A stretch of 64,000 nt of DNA from Pollenia angustigena (taxonomy: Eukaryota; Arthropoda; Insecta; Diptera; Polleniidae), in assembly GCA_930367215.1 (NCBI GenBank), contig OV884059.1, positions 161,880,511-161,944,510 of the forward strand. Direction: 5' to 3'. The notes under the pieces are model-generated. The model did not search any database. It was not told the origin of the DNA and saw only the letters and a list, made by a program, of their open reading frames with translations. Made by a program: the position numbers and the translations under genes. Positions 23,276 through 35,530 of the stretch are shown here, piece by piece (the first letter of the stretch is position 1; each line of letters starts with the position of its first letter).

Positions 23276-23546
23276 GGCCCAACCATAATGTGCTTGAGTT
23301 GGCTTAAGCAAATGTGCGAGTACATGTAAATTATACGAGGCAAACCATATTGAACTTACGGAAACATTTTGTTTAATTTTAAGAAACTGCCATTTGCTTA
23401 AGCAAAGTGCGAAACTGATCGCACATTCCGTACGGAATCAAATGTTTTTCAGTTTTTTTTTTGTTTTTTTTTTTTATACATTTGAGAGACTTTTTGTTGA
23501 TTTTTGACAGTAGGTTAAGCAAGGCTATGCATATTATGGTTGGGCC
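23276..23546. mobile_element. MITE with GGCCCAACCATAATGTGC termini, copy 1
   Basis: GGCCCAACCATAATGTGC at the left and GCATATTATGGTTGGGCC at the right. Internally, GCACATTCCGTACGGAAT and TTGCTTAAGCAA are palindromes. The second copy is at 47181-47425 with the same internal order. Confidence 0.85.
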
Positions 23547-23826
23547 ACTAGTTTCAGAAAACTGTCAAAATGAAAAACAGAGAGATCCACATTCTCCCGT
23601 GTAGAGTAACATTGAGTGCTATAAATTCGCAAAAGGAAAACCAATTTTTACAAACCCAATATTTGTATACATCTGTACTGCTTAATATATGTATCAATGT
23701 ACATATTAACACGTACATGATACATGTATAACATCAATTGTACTAAAGTAATACATATTTATATGCATGTATAGGTACATAGTATTAGCGTGGGTGTTTA
23801 TAATTTTATACCGCTTATGTGTGATA

Positions 23827-23842
23827 GTGTGTGTGTGTGTGC
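23827..23842. repeat. (TG)n microsatellite
   Basis: A short TG dinucleotide run in AT-rich DNA; other GT-rich text continues near 24080-24110. Confidence 0.8.
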
Positions 23843-24125
23843 ATTTAAAGAATGAAATAGCTGTCATGTCTATTGTGTTAATTCTTTGCTCATTTTATTT
23901 CATTAAATGTAATCCTTTTGAGCTCTTTTTTTATTATTATTTTGCCAATGTTGCCGTTGTTTTGTAGCCGCTGCTGCTGCTCTTAAATACGGATATGTAT
24001 TACTGTATAACAAACATAATAATCGTTAAGTTTTTGTTTAATTTTTTTTTTGTTGTTGCTTTTTCAAATTGTTGCAAATGAGTGTGGATGTGAGTATGTG
24101 TGTGTATGTATAAGAAAGATTGTTA

Positions 24126-24509
24126 CACTCATAAAATTATTACAGTAACTGATTGTAGGTTATTAAATTCGTTTTCGGTACTGTTAAAATTGAATAAAAA
24201 TATAGTTATTTTACGAATAAATTTATTTTTCAACATTTATGTTTGTTATTAAAAAAACAAACTACCAAAAAATAATGTTTTCCGTATTTTTTTTTGTTAA
24301 TTTGTTTGATTTTTATCGGTTAAAATATATTTTTTAAAAGTAAAAACTATTCAATTTTAACGAATATGATATTCAATAAATAAAAAACTTACAAATTACT
24401 GAAAAAATCATTTGTTTTAAATGAAATGTAAATGATCCGTTTTTTAAATGAATTTTAATTTGTTTCAAATGAATTTTCGTTTGAATTTAACTACATAATA
24501 TTTTGAGTG
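24126..24509. mobile_element. TA-type MITE with CACTCA termini, copy 1
   Basis: CACTCATAAAATTATTACAG at the left and ATATTTTGAGTG at the right, flanked by TA on both sides. The first ~35 bp (through AGTAACTGATTGTAG) match the left end of the larger element at 48616-50327, so this may be a short relative of it. Confidence 0.7.
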
Positions 24510-24889
24510 TATACTTTATTACTCTTTATTATTTTAGAAAATTACACTCATGTATGCGGCATTCTAATGAGGTTTTTACATTCATACAACACTGTTCATC
24601 TTTTTTAATGCCATTCTTTTTTTTTTTTTTTTTTTTTGTTTTACTTTATTTGTATGTAGAACATGAATGTTATGATGGTTTAGCATTATTTATGTATGTA
24701 TATATTCATATGTTGGGAAATGGGTGTATCCGCTGGTGTGTTTGTTTTTCTTTAAATGTATAGTCCCTTCCATAAGTTAAGGCAGATTTTAAAAATTTTT
24801 ATCTGGAAACCTAAACATGTTGAATTTTTAAAAATAGATTGCTAAAGCTTTGATCACACTTAGCAAATATTTGATGACCTACACTACAG

Positions 24890-25186
24890 TACTTCTTGGG
24901 AATACAAAATTTTTAAAAAAATTTGATAAAAACACTGAAATTATTTGTTGATTCCCTTCACTGGCTGCTTAAGGCAGATCAACAGGAAACTTCATTCAAA
25001 GACTTTAGAAAAAATAATGATACCTATTATAGAAATAAAACTGTTAGGCAAATAAGAATTATAAGCAACAGTTTTACTTGTAACAAACAGAAAGAACGAC
25101 AATAAACAGTGAGCTTATCTTTTCTTACATTCTCCAGTACAATTGTAAGCGGGTTAAGAAAAAACAAAATAAAAACAACTTGCATT
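24890..25186. repeat. R25 repeat family, first copy (left part of a palindromic pair)
   Basis: Contains GGCAGATCAACAGGAAACTT, ATTATAAGCAACAGTTTTAC, AATAAACAGTGAGCTT and GGGTTAAGAAAAAACAAAAT. The same blocks occur inverted at 25261-25533, and again at 36030-36440 and 41060-41360. The family is unidentified. Confidence 0.7.
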
Positions 25187-25606
25187 ATTTTCGTATGACG
25201 TGCTAAATTCCCAATTTTTTTATATTTGACAAATACACTGAAATTTATTGTTGAGGGAAATTTTGTTTTTTCTTTTTACCCACTTACAACTACAATTCGA
25301 GTCGGAAAGAACCCAACCAATTGTAGGGGGATGTAAGAAAAGAAAAGCTCACTGTTTATTGTTGGTGTTTTGTTTAAGCTTTGATATTGTTACAAGTAAG
25401 ACTTTGAGTGTTTGAAATTCTTATTCGCTTTAGGGTTTTATTTGTATAATATTTTTAGCTTTTCTAAAATCTTTGGAAAAGGTTTCCTAATGATCTGGCC
25501 TAAGCAACCAGTGAAATGCGCATAGAAGCTAGCTTTCCCTCAACAATAAATTTCAGTGTATTTGTCAAATATAAAAATTTGGGAATTTAGCACGTCATAC
25601 GAAAAT
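25187..25606. mobile_element. R25-family element with ~73-bp terminal inverted repeats
   Basis: The left terminus (25187-25260, containing CGTATGACGTGCTAAATTCC and ending TTGTTGAGGGAAA) is repeated inverted at 25534-25606 with near identity. Between them lies the reverse-oriented R25 body (AATTGTAGGGGGATGTAAG, CTCACTGTTTATTGTTGGTG). A single terminal segment occurs alone at 10860-10925, supporting it as a real element end. Confidence 0.75.
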
Positions 25607-25639
25607 CTTAATAATGAATTTTGTATTCCCGTATATAAC

Positions 25640-27296
25640 TGGCATTATTGTTTTCTCAAGAAAAACAAAAAATAAAGCAAGTTGCCAGTTCAGTTATTTT
25701 AAGGCCGTGCACCTGCAAGTTTATTATAAAAGTAATTGTTATGATGTTGAAAAGGAAAACCCAAGATAGAGCATTTGATTTCCATAAGACCATCAAAAAA
25801 ACGCAATCATTTCGAAAAAAGGAAATTTTAACAAGATAATTAATAAAGCCAACAAATTGCATTGAAAAGTTTATTCTGACGCGATTAAATAAAAATATAT
25901 CACCAAAATAAGTTCTAAATTATACAAAAAAAACATAAAATATGCCACAAATTCTTAACATTAACAAAAAAGTAAATCATTTTATAAAATAACTCAGAAA
26001 ATTGCTTAGTTAAAAAAAATTAACATCCAAATAATTTTGCCATCGAACACTGTGCGCTGCTACAAAACTTTTAAAGCCAATAATTTAAAATGGCTGAACA
26101 GATTTAAAAATTGATTCTTTCAAAGGCTTAAAAGTAAATTTTTTGAAGTTGGTATAAACTCAGAAAAGTAATTTGTGATCCCAGAGACAAAATAGCTGCG
26201 GCATATGCAATGACACATACTTCGTGTAAGCTAATTTCATAAAAATATTAATATAATTTAAGTCTTATTTATTAAGAAAATTGCAAAATTTAATATTATT
26301 AATGAAAAATCATTTGTTTTATAAATCTTGGTAGGCTTAATTAAAAATGTAATCGTTTGCTGGGACATGAATAACGTGAAGTAAATTAGGTGGTTTTTTA
26401 TGACTTTAATTAAAGAAATCTTATTTAATTTGGTTAATTAGGAAATTCATTAATTGAAGAAAAATTCCTGATAATAAAGGATCGCATCAGAAATCTACAA
26501 ATTCTTTACTGAAAATCGTAATATAAGAAAAAATTAGAGATTTGAAATGGATAAAGTAAAAATCTTAACAAAAAAAAAAATACAAAGCTGTCAATAAAGA
26601 ATCTCTCAGAAGAACAATTTCACTTTTTATAATATATTTTCATTCCCTCTAACATCACGAAAAGGGAATAAGTGTATATTAACGCTTAATAGATCTAGTT
26701 AAGATAGTTAAATCTACATACATTTGTGCCTGATGTTGACCATTGCTTCGCACAGTCTGACTGTGAAATGCAAGTTTGAAAAGGACGAAGAATATGTATT
26801 AAAAGTTAAATTGTTGCAAAACTTAATCTACCACGACTGCTCCTCGCTTGCGCCACTTCACATTTGAATGTCGGGAATGTACCAGACTGTTTAAATGAAT
26901 GGAAGCCGGGCTATACAAAGCCGAAATGCGCATCGCGTACAAAGGGTCGATGCCGAAAATGAGAAGTCAATTTTTGTGTTTGCAGCGAAAATAAGTGTTT
27001 AGCTTAATCCTAAAGTCGACTGAATGTGGAAGTCCACATGTGGTTCTGAAGTAATTTTTAACACACAACGGTCATTATGGCCTTGTAATTACGTCAAAAT
27101 TAAGTCAGTACCACATGCAAAATTGGATTTTCACATTTCGTGTACTCTAGGCTTTTTACACTGATCAACATCTAACATCTTCCATCAAAGATGTAGAAAA
27201 TGTAAAACACTCGTTAACATTGTTCACATCTTATATCCTGCCATCAAACAAAAATTTCACAAACATAAAAATGTGTTTGAAGTTCAACTAAAAATA
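25640..27296. other. Mostly unassigned AT-rich DNA
   Basis: 25680-25735 (GTTGCCAGTTCAG, GGCCGTGCACCTGCAAGTTT) matches 36362-36416, so the R25 family extends here. A GC-richer patch of unknown origin lies at 26820-27010. No gene recognised. Confidence 0.5.
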
Positions 27297-28173
27297 TTGT
27301 ATGAAAAAAGACCATTTTTTCGGGCCATCTTTAATTTTTAAAATTTCTTCCAAATCTTACATACTATTTGTCTAAATCATTCATTATCATTAGACGTCGA
27401 ATTCCTACATGTTATTTGTAAAAATAACTATGACACTCCAAAAAGTGTCACAGTGTCCATGGACTTTATGAAACTTTTAAGTGTCATAATGCCCATCAGA
27501 GCAGTGTCTTAAGTCCGTGGACGTTATGTCACTTTGTAGAGTGTCATAATGTCCACAACATGCTTACAAACTCGAAAGCATAGCCGGCCTTCGGCCGGGC
27601 GCAAGGATTTTCTCCTCTATGGTATAACAAAGACCGGCTTCGCTAACTAAAGCTACTCTGCGAAGTCGGCCTTCGTTCGGAAGCAAAGCAGATTTTAGAA
27701 GCTTTACCTAGAGAAACCGGTACTTGGTATACCATAAAGGAAAAAATTCTTGCGCCCGCCCAAGGCCGTCTGCGCAGAGAAGCTTTAGTTAGCGAAGCCG
27801 GTCTTTGGTATACCATAGAGGAGCTTAAGTTAGCGAAGCCGGTTTTTGTTATATCATAGAGTAGAAAATCCTTGGGCCCGGCCGAAGGCCGGCTATGTAT
27901 AGCAACTTAAGTTAGCGAAGCCGGTTTTTGTTTTGGTAAAATAAGTTTCTTTAAAAATAGTTTTGTTGGTTTTTTGCAAATTGGGTAATTTTTTTTTTTT
28001 TTTTTTTTTTTTTGGAAAAAATTCGGGTAATTTTTCATTTTTTTTTTGGGCCCTTTTTCGTTTTGTTTGGGCAAAATTTCATATTTAACTGTTTGGGTCA
28101 TTTTTCATGTTCTTTTGGGCGATTTTTCATTTTTTTTTGGGCCATTTTTCTTTGGGCGATATTTCCTACAGCC
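27297..28173. mobile_element. Foldback-like element FB-5, left arm truncated
   Basis: The right arm (about 27970-28173) ends TTTGGGCGATATTTCCTACA-GCC exactly as FB-1 and FB-2. The left part starts inside the arm at TTGTATGAAAAAAGACC and lacks the terminal GGCTGTAGGAAAT. It contains the GTGTC/GGAC module (27430-27560) and an 82-bp array. CTAAAAATA (27288-27296) and ATAAAAATA (28174-28182) match in 8 of 9 positions, a possible but AT-rich target duplication. Confidence 0.7.
27570..27935. repeat. 82-bp tandem array of FB-5
   Basis: Same unit as at 531-1010 (GCCGGCCTTCGGCCGGGC dyad, AAGGATTTTCTCCTCTATGG), switching orientation near 27680. Some units are shortened. Confidence 0.8.
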
Positions 28174-28319
28174 ATAAAAATAAGTTGCATTTTGTTAGTA
28201 AATGATGTTCTCTGAAAGTTCACGTGGAAGGTGACGTCAATACCAAGGTTTTTATGTATCAACGGTCTTCAAATGTGTATTGGTTCATGAGTTATAGCCA
28301 TTTTAGTGAACTTTGCATT

Positions 28320-28990
28320 CATTCCGAAACATGTATTTATATTCCTCCGAAACGGCTTTACCGATTTTTATGAAATTTTGTATGTGTATTTGTTAGGTAT
28401 GAGAATAGGTCGTAGAGTATATTTTATATCGCAAGAGGGAGCAAAATATTGCAATAGGGGTAAAAGCTCCCACTTCTCAATCTTCTAAACTAATACACCG
28501 GTTTTCTTAAAGTTTGGCATGCAGACAATGTAACATCTTAAACAGAATGGGAAATAGGGTGTGAAATAGGGTAAGAGGGCCAAAAGCTCCCCCTCCCTAT
28601 ATCTTCGTACCTAATCAACCGATTTTTTTTTTAAATTTCGCAGGCAAACAGTGTTACAGCTGGAAAGAACTATAGCCGATAGGTTTTATTATTTAGGGCG
28701 TGTAATAGAGCAAGAGAGGTAAAAGGTCCCCCTCCCTCTATCTTCCTAACTAATCAACCGGTTTTCTTAAAATTTGGCATGCATACACTGTAACATCGGA
28801 AAAATTACAGTGCATTGAATAGAGCAAGAGGGGTAAAAGCTCCGCCTCCCTATATCTTCTTAGCTAATCAATTAATTTTCTTAAATTTGGGCAGGAAAGT
28901 AGTGTAACATCTGGAAAGAACTGTAGCCTATAATTTTTTCTTAAAATTTGGCTAGCAGACACTTTTACATCTGAAAAAAATAAGTTATGT
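28320..28990 (+). repeat. Degenerate tandem repeat, ~115-140-bp period
   Basis: The block GGTAAAAGCTCC..CC..TATCTTC..CTAATCAACCGGTTTTCTTA..TTTGGCATGCAGACA..TGTAACATC recurs. AAAAGCTCC/AAAAGGTCC occur near 28462, 28582, 28721 and 28834. At least four diverged units; no gene. Confidence 0.7.
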
Positions 28991-29670
28991 GGCAAAACAA
29001 CGTTTGCCGGGCCAGATAGATAATTATAATTATGGGCGGGGGTATTAAAGATTCGAACTTGCCAAATATTCTTTCCTGTTCATATATCCAAACCATTTAT
29101 AATGGAGAGGGCATAAAACCTCTATGTGGATGTATTTTAGATATAAAAATATTGATTTTAAACCCAACTTTTACTAAACTGATCAACTCAGAAAGTGATT
29201 CTAATGTTGTCCGTCGGTATGGATGACTGGCTGGCTCCATATAAACCTTATGAGCAAAGAACAAGGCGCAATTTAAAAGATAATTTCATAAAATTTGGTA
29301 CATAAATTGGTTTTAATTACCAAAAGAAAGAAGCTTATTCAAAATGGTGAGAATCAGTCTATTACTCCACATAACTTCCATACAAACTTCCTTTCGGAAT
29401 ATAGTCTTTGTGCCCATTAACAATATTGATAATAAGATTCCATTTAGTCCAAAAATATCTTAGAACAATCTTACATATTTTATTGAAATCGGTCCATATT
29501 TGACCACAGCTCCCATACAAATACCACTCTTGGAAATAGTTTTAATGCCATAACTTCCTTCTTAAGTTGGGTTTGATATATAATTTGATGAATGTAACTT
29601 TCATTACACCTGCTATGACATGATCTATTAAGCGCGATGTTTCTATCGCGTAAAGACGAAAAATTCTAAT
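28991..29670. other. Repeat-derived DNA, family unclear
   Basis: GTTGTCCGTCGGTATGGATG, ATCGGTCCATATTTGACCAC and CCCATACAAATACC resemble text common in dispersed fly repeats such as the 5975-6891 family, but no ends are visible. Confidence 0.35.
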
Positions 29671-29673
29671 ATA

Positions 29674-29977
29674 CAGTACTTTTCGCTTATAGTCCACTAC
29701 TATAGTTGCACAACTTTTTTTTGGCTATAAGCGAATTTGGACTATAACCGATTTTTTTACAAGCCATTTTATGGATAACAAGCGAAACTTAGTATAATCG
29801 ACATTTTGGACTATATAAAAATTATTTTATAGGTTTACTTAAAACATAACCAAATATTGATTTAATTGAAATAAATAGTTAAAAATAATAGTTGACAGAA
29901 AGGTAAATAAAAACATGTTGCCAGTTGATTAAACAATATATAAAAACAGAGTGGACTATAAGCGAAAATTTTTGCAT
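29674..29977. mobile_element. pogo-like MITE
   Basis: CAGTACTTTTCGCTTATAGT (29674) and GTGGACTATAAGCGAAAATT (29951) form inverted termini; the left end follows TA and a TA lies at the right end. Internal GGCTATAAGCG and GGACTATAACCG are further imperfect copies. No coding. Confidence 0.72.
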
Positions 29978-30128
29978 AAAGATTTATAAATGCATGCTAA
30001 GAAAATGTGCCTTTTAAACGAAAAAGGACTACAAGGGAAATGGACCTTAGAACAAATAATTTGTATGAAATTCGAAAAAATCTGCAAGTGAATACGGCAG
30101 TTTTGGCTTAAATCCTTTTTTGTCCTTT

Positions 30129-31128
30129 GGCTGTAAGAAATATCGCCCAAAGAAAAATGGCCCAAAAAAAAAAATGAAAAATCACCCAAAAAAATTCCAT
30201 GTAAAATTGGGCCTTAATTCATATGAAAAGTGACCCAAAATTTTTGGACTTTTTTTCGTTAATATTGGGTGATTTTTCGTTTTTTAAATTTGGTGATTTT
30301 TCATTATGAAAATAATATTGTATGAAAAATAGCCCATTTTTTCGGGCCATCTTTATTTAATATAATTGTAATTTATTTAAAAATAAGTTTGTTGTTTTTT
30401 CTCTGGGTGTTTATATTAAATATATAACGAAAACACTTTTGGGCGCAAGGATTTTCTCCTCAAGGATATAATATATACCGGCTGCGCTAACTAAAGCTTC
30501 TCTGCAAAGACGGCCATAGGCCGGGCGCAAGGATTTCCCCTCTATGGTATAACAAACACCGGCTTCGCTAACTAAAGCTACTCTGCGTATATGGCCTTCG
30601 TTCGAAAACAAGGCAGATTTTAGAAGCTTTACTTAGCGAAACCGGTACTTGTTCTACCACAGAGGAGAAAATCCTTGCGCCCGGCCGAAGGCCGGCTATA
30701 CAGAGAAGCTTTAGTTAGCGAAGCCGGTGTTTGCTATACCATAAAGGAGAAAATCCTTGCGCCCGGCCGAAGGCCGGCTATGCAGAGAAGCTTAGCGAAG
30801 TTTGCGCAGCCGGTATTACTGTCCTTACTGCCGAGCAGCTGTTGAAGATAGAATGCAATTTTTTACATAAAACTTACACTTGTATGGAACTAAATTTATA
30901 TGAATAATAACCACTTTTTTGCAAATTGGGTAATTTTTAATTTTTTTTTCGGAAAAATTCGTTTTTACTTTTTGGGTCATTTTTCATTTTTTTTTTTGGG
31001 CCCTTTTTCGTTTTTGTTTGGCAAAATTTCATATATAACTTTTTGGGTCATTTTTCATGTTCTTTTGGGCGATGTTTCATTTTTTTTTTTTTTTGGCCAT
31101 TTTTCTTTGGGCGATATTTCCTACAGCC
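30129..31128. mobile_element. Foldback-like element FB-2, complete, 9-bp target duplication
   Basis: Starts GGCTGTAAGAAATATCGCCC and ends with the inverse of GGCTGTAGGAAATATCGCCC. TTGTCCTTT lies at 30120-30128 and 31129-31137: a perfect 9-bp duplication with a sequence different from that of FB-1. It has arms of degenerate GGGCGATTTTTC-type repeats, then CTCTGGGTGTTTATATTAAA, and a central 82-bp array. Exactly 1 kb. Confidence 0.9.
30430..30815. repeat. 82-bp tandem array of FB-2
   Basis: Two forward units, an inversion spacer (CAAGGCAGATTTTAGAAGC near 30610), then two inverted units; the same organisation as in FB-1. Confidence 0.85.
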
Positions 31129-31239
31129 TTGTCCTTTTAGCGAAAAATACTGTAGCTATAATTTACGGCACAAAGAGATCTTATATGAATCCGAACCTCA
31201 TTATATAATTTTGTATCGCTGGGCTCATGATTGCCCTTT

Positions 31240-31305
31240 GCTTATGTGCACAATGGTGTAGGGTACTAAATGTTCGGGCTTAACCGACAAATACTTTATT
31301 ACTTG
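31240..31305 (-). repeat. 5'-end fragment of a DINE/SGM-like element
   Basis: On the minus strand: CAAGTAATAAAGTATTTGTC, GGTTAAGCCCGAAC, AGTACCCTACACCATTG. This is the same 5' architecture (AACAAGT, palindromic pair, ACCCTACACCA) as the other copies in the window. Confidence 0.5.
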
Positions 31306-31841
31306 TACTCAAACTTTTTATTAAAAAAATAGAACGATTATCAAAAAAATCACCCTTAAAAACGCTTTTACTTTTTTTTAAAGCATATTTTTTTCTGTAT
31401 TTATTGTACTCCGAGCATAAATAAATTTTGTTAAAAAAAATTTATATTCATATGCGTCTATGCTTCAGTATAAAAATTACTCCTACTTAACTGTACATTA
31501 TTAAATAGCATAACAAACGCACACAAACATTTACACAAATACACTTAAAGCATAATCTCACACACAAGCTGAAAAAAGGACGAACGTGTTTGTTTGAAGT
31601 TCTACATATTTTTCCGCCATTGCTAAAATCTACTAACGAAAAAATTCCAAAAAAAAAAAAAAATAATGCTTTTGTTCATAATTTAAAAAAATTGTTTAAT
31701 TGCATACAACTGTAACAATTGTATGCCACACAAAACATGCACAAATTTCACACAAACTTATTTTTTGAATTTTTTCTTCTACTCGTATTACAAATTGCAC
31801 AAAAAAAAAAAATGCAAAATACCAACATGAAATTCAAAACA

Positions 31842-32092
31842 AGTAAGAATTTTTAATCTGTCTAGCCCGCCTTAATGATACCCTAAAAACAGTATTTCAA
31901 AAAAAAAAATAAAAAATTAAATTTTGAGAGAGTACCCCATTTGGGATCCATGGGCAATCACGGAATGAAGTTAAGATTCATTTAAAAGTATTTTGATTTA
32001 AGCAAAGGGCTTTTATGGGACCTAAGGTTAGTTTAAGACCTACCAGCTCATTTTGTCATGTCATATACGCTATCGTAAAAGTTATGGTCACA
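31842..32092 (+). repeat. DINE/SGM-like fragment cut by FB-3
   Basis: Begins AACAAGTAAGAATTTTTAAT and continues CTAGCCCGCCTTAATGATAC; later GGGCTTTTATGGGACCTAAG corresponds to the ATGGGGCCTAGGG block of the 5975 copy. The 3' end is missing where FB-3 begins. Confidence 0.5.
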
Positions 32093-32102
32093 CATTTGTA
32101 TG

Positions 32103-32523
32103 GGCTGTAGGAAAAATCGCCCAAAGAAAAATGGCCCAAAAAAAAATAATGAAAAATCCATGTAAAATTGGGCCTGAATTCATATGAAAAGTGACCCAAA
32201 ATTTGTGGGCTATTTTTCGTTATTATTGGGTGATTTTTCGTTTTTTAAATATTAAATATTGTATGAAAAATATTGTATGAAAAATAGCCAATTTTTTCGG
32301 GCCATCTTTAATTTTTAAAATTTCTTCCAAATCTTAAATCATTCATTAAAAATAACTATGACACTCCAAAAAGTGTCACAGTGTCCATGGACTTTATGAC
32401 ACTTTTAAGTGGATTTTCTCCTTTTTGATAAAACAAGTACTGGCTTCGCTTACTTAAGCTTCTGTGCACAGCCGGGAGCAAGGATTTTCTCCTCTATGGT
32501 ATAACAAAGACCGGGTTCGCTAT
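32103..32523. mobile_element. Foldback-like element FB-3, left half only
   Basis: Starts GGCTGTAGGAAAAATCGCCC, passes through the shortened arm, TTCGGGCCATCTTTAATTTT, the GTGTC/GGAC module and about one and a half 82-bp units, then stops. ATTTGTATG precedes it (32094-32102) but is not seen downstream, so the right half is deleted. Confidence 0.8.
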
Positions 32524-33860
32524 AAACCTAAAATATGCTGCAAAAAGGCTCTTTAAACTAAATAATGCAAAAAAAGGCTGCAAACGAAAAAATATGCAAA
32601 AATATGCACCAACAAATCGATGTCAAAATTCATAAAAAGCTCTTAAACGGATAAATAGATGGTTTCTGCCTTCATTGGTTGCACAAGGAAAAACATGCAA
32701 TTGCATATTTATGGTTTCCCTGCTTATTAGCGTTCGGTTCGGTAGATTTGTGAAAAATACAAACGCTAATATTGTTTGTGTAGAAATTAGTTAAAAAATA
32801 ACGTTTTCCTGTTTGCCATCTTTCGACACAAAAATAAAAATGTTTTTATCCAACTCAAAACAAGATGAGAACATTTAATTCCGTTCGTTTTTTTTTAAAC
32901 CACAAACTTCATTGTGTTCGGTTCGGCTCATTAATGTTCGTCGCTTTTGGCTGCTAAAAAAAACCAAACATTTGTAACAACAGCAAAATACACATACGAA
33001 AAAAACAAAAAGCCAGCAAAATAATTTTACACAAACAAAACACATGCACAACACAATTTACAGTATCTTTACAATTGTTCTGTTTTTCAACGAAGAACAG
33101 AACATTATATAATGTTCGGCTCTTTCTTGAAAATAGTTACGAACGGTATTAAGGGTTGTGTTCGTCTACACAATCACTGAAAAAAATAGATATCGTTCTT
33201 GGGTGAGAAAGCCAAACGCAAATAATGTAATGTTTATTTTCGATCACTGCTTTAACAACCGTATTTATTTATTTATTTATTTATTATAACTACATAATAA
33301 TAAAATTATTATACAGTTGAATTGTAAGAGCACTAGCATCTTAGGCCATCAGCTCTTAACAACCGTAATTTACAGCTTTAACTCACAGCTCACTATTGTG
33401 ATCTACACACTTTATAATAGTACTCTGCGTGTTGCGATATCAACTTGACAAAGTCTGAACTGATTCTGACTTTATACTATCTTTTGCGAATCTATTTATA
33501 CTCTAGCCCAAACTTGATAACTTGAGAACGTTCGAGCCTGACGTCTAGATTGCTCTAGAACGTTTATCCCTTAACTTCTACTTTGTTAATTAAACTTATG
33601 CATCTATAGTTATTGACATTGTGCATTAACTCTATGGCTGAATTTAAATTGATCTATCATACATGAATAAACTGAGGCTTAACAATAAATTACAGTGGGG
33701 CGGAAGTACAATTATGCAAAACAATTTTAACATAACATTTGTACTAGAAAATTCTGTGCAGTGTTTTTTTACACTAGAAATTGCATAACTAATACAATTA
33801 AAATTTAAACTAATAAAATAACTACAAATACTAAATAATTAATTGTTAAGTAAAGTTACT
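32524..33860. other. Unassigned AT-rich DNA
   Basis: AAATATGCAAAAATATGCA-type repeats at 32525-32610. 33330-33600 is less AT-rich (CCATCAGCTCTTAAC; CTAGAACG twice near 33540) and could be an old LTR, but no partner is present. Confidence 0.45.
33262..33286. repeat. (TATT)n microsatellite
   Basis: About six TATT units. Confidence 0.85.
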
Positions 33861-33869
33861 TTGGTAACA

Positions 33870-34655
33870 ATAATGATAATTTTTATCCCATCCAACCGAA
33901 AAGTCAGTTTTTTTTATGATTCATTAAGACAATTCTGTATACTTATTTTAGCGCGTAATAGTGTTTTGAAGAAGCAAGAAAGCTCTGAACACGATTTCTT
34001 AACACTCAGGAATAATGCAATTTCGTCGATATTGCATTTGTTGCCCGATTTATAGGGGAGAAATAGTACTTTCGGGAGTGCTATTTTAATGGGAGCTAAA
34101 GCCAATTATGAACCGATTCCAATAAAAGTTTGTAAATGATTTAGATAGCAATTTAATAAGTTTTCACGAACTTTAATATAAATAGCAACATGGAAAGATG
34201 TTTACGGGCACAAATACTCTATTCCGGAAGGAAGCTTCTATGGGGGCTCGTGATATTATTGAGCTATTCTCAGCATTTTTCATAGGCTTGGTCGTAGTGA
34301 CAATATGGACCTATATTCTTAATTTTAAATCGCTTAAATTGCGACCTGGTTGTAGTGATCGAATACTTTTGCGATTGGAAAACCATTTTATTTCTAATTC
34401 TTTCAGTCGATACTGAACGAAGCAGAACTTTTTCAGTGCTGTAAAAAAATCGATTAAACTGAAAAATAATTTCGATGACTGCCGGAATTAGCCTGAACTT
34501 TAAGCAGTCAGCCGGACGGACGGATATAGTTCGATCGACTCATAAAAGGATTCTAAGTCGATCCGTATACTTAAAGATTTTAAGGTGTTACAAACATCAG
34601 CACAAAAGCATAATACCCTCTCCACTACTCTGTGGTATGGGTATAATAAACTATA
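33870..34655 (+). repeat. DINE/SGM-like element, 3' portion
   Basis: Contains GGAGCTAAAGCCAATTATGA, AGCCGGACGGACGGATATAG, TCGATCGACTCATAAAAGGA and a 3' hairpin TACCCTC..GGGTAT near 34613-34645, paralleling the 3' end at 6850-6886. The small frames in it are not genes. Confidence 0.55.
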
Positions 34656-35269
34656 AAAATACGTATGTAAGAGCAGTTTAAAATTGCTCTAGATTTTATA
34701 TTATTTTTTTTACTTAGCAAATCGCGATGCACTTTTATTTTTATTTTTATCCTTTTTTCATTTTAAATAAACACAAAACCTTTAACGCACCCTAAGAGCC
34801 ACTGTAATGCGACACTTTTGGTTTTTAGTGTTTGTTTAACTGCTTTTTAAAATTTTTTATTTATTCTGTCACTTCTTTGTGTGTTTGCGTGTGTTTTTAT
34901 TTCCCTAGTTTATTTCATTCCCTGAGGATAATTTATAAAAGAAGAAAAAAAGGGTGAAAATGAAGTTGTGCTTTCACGGGGAAAATTTTTTTAATTTACA
35001 TGTAGACGTACTTTATTTTTTGTTTTGTCATAAAACATGTCGTAAAAATACTTAATTGTTTTATTAAAATCATTTTAATGAAAATTGCATGTTTACAATT
35101 AAAATTAATTTTAAACGTGTTTGAGTGATTAGCCAGACGACTGATGTAAAAAATTAAATTGTAATTTGCTGAAAACTTTGGAAATAAATATGTATATAAA
35201 ATAGAAATCTGTGCGTATCAAAATAAGATTCTGCAAAAATTTTGGAGTAAAAATCGTTCGAAAAAAATT

Positions 35270-35530
35270 TCAAGGTACTAGTTTGAAGCCATAACTGCTA
35301 TAAAAGCCCTACTTTCGAAATCTCTCAAAATGGTTGGTATGGAGATGAAAATCAGCTAAAAAAATTTTTATTGAAACATAAACCAGGTCACCTCGCCCTT
35401 TAGTCTAGCCATCGTTAGTCTATATTATTCGGCCATTTGTCCTACAAAATCACCATTCCCGACAATCATTTTGTACTTTAGAACAAACGCATAATACCCT
35501 CCCCACTATTTTGGTTTGGGTGTAATAACT
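35270..35530 (+). repeat. DINE/SGM-like element, 3'-end fragment
   Basis: AAAGCCCTACTTTCG near 35307 and a terminal CATAATACCCTCCCCACTAT..TTTGGGTGTAATAA hairpin near 35488-35530, as in the copy ending near 34650. Confidence 0.5.

Noticed and set aside
33330..33600. Solo LTR
   Set aside because: Composition is suggestive but there is no TG..CA pair with a duplication and no second copy.
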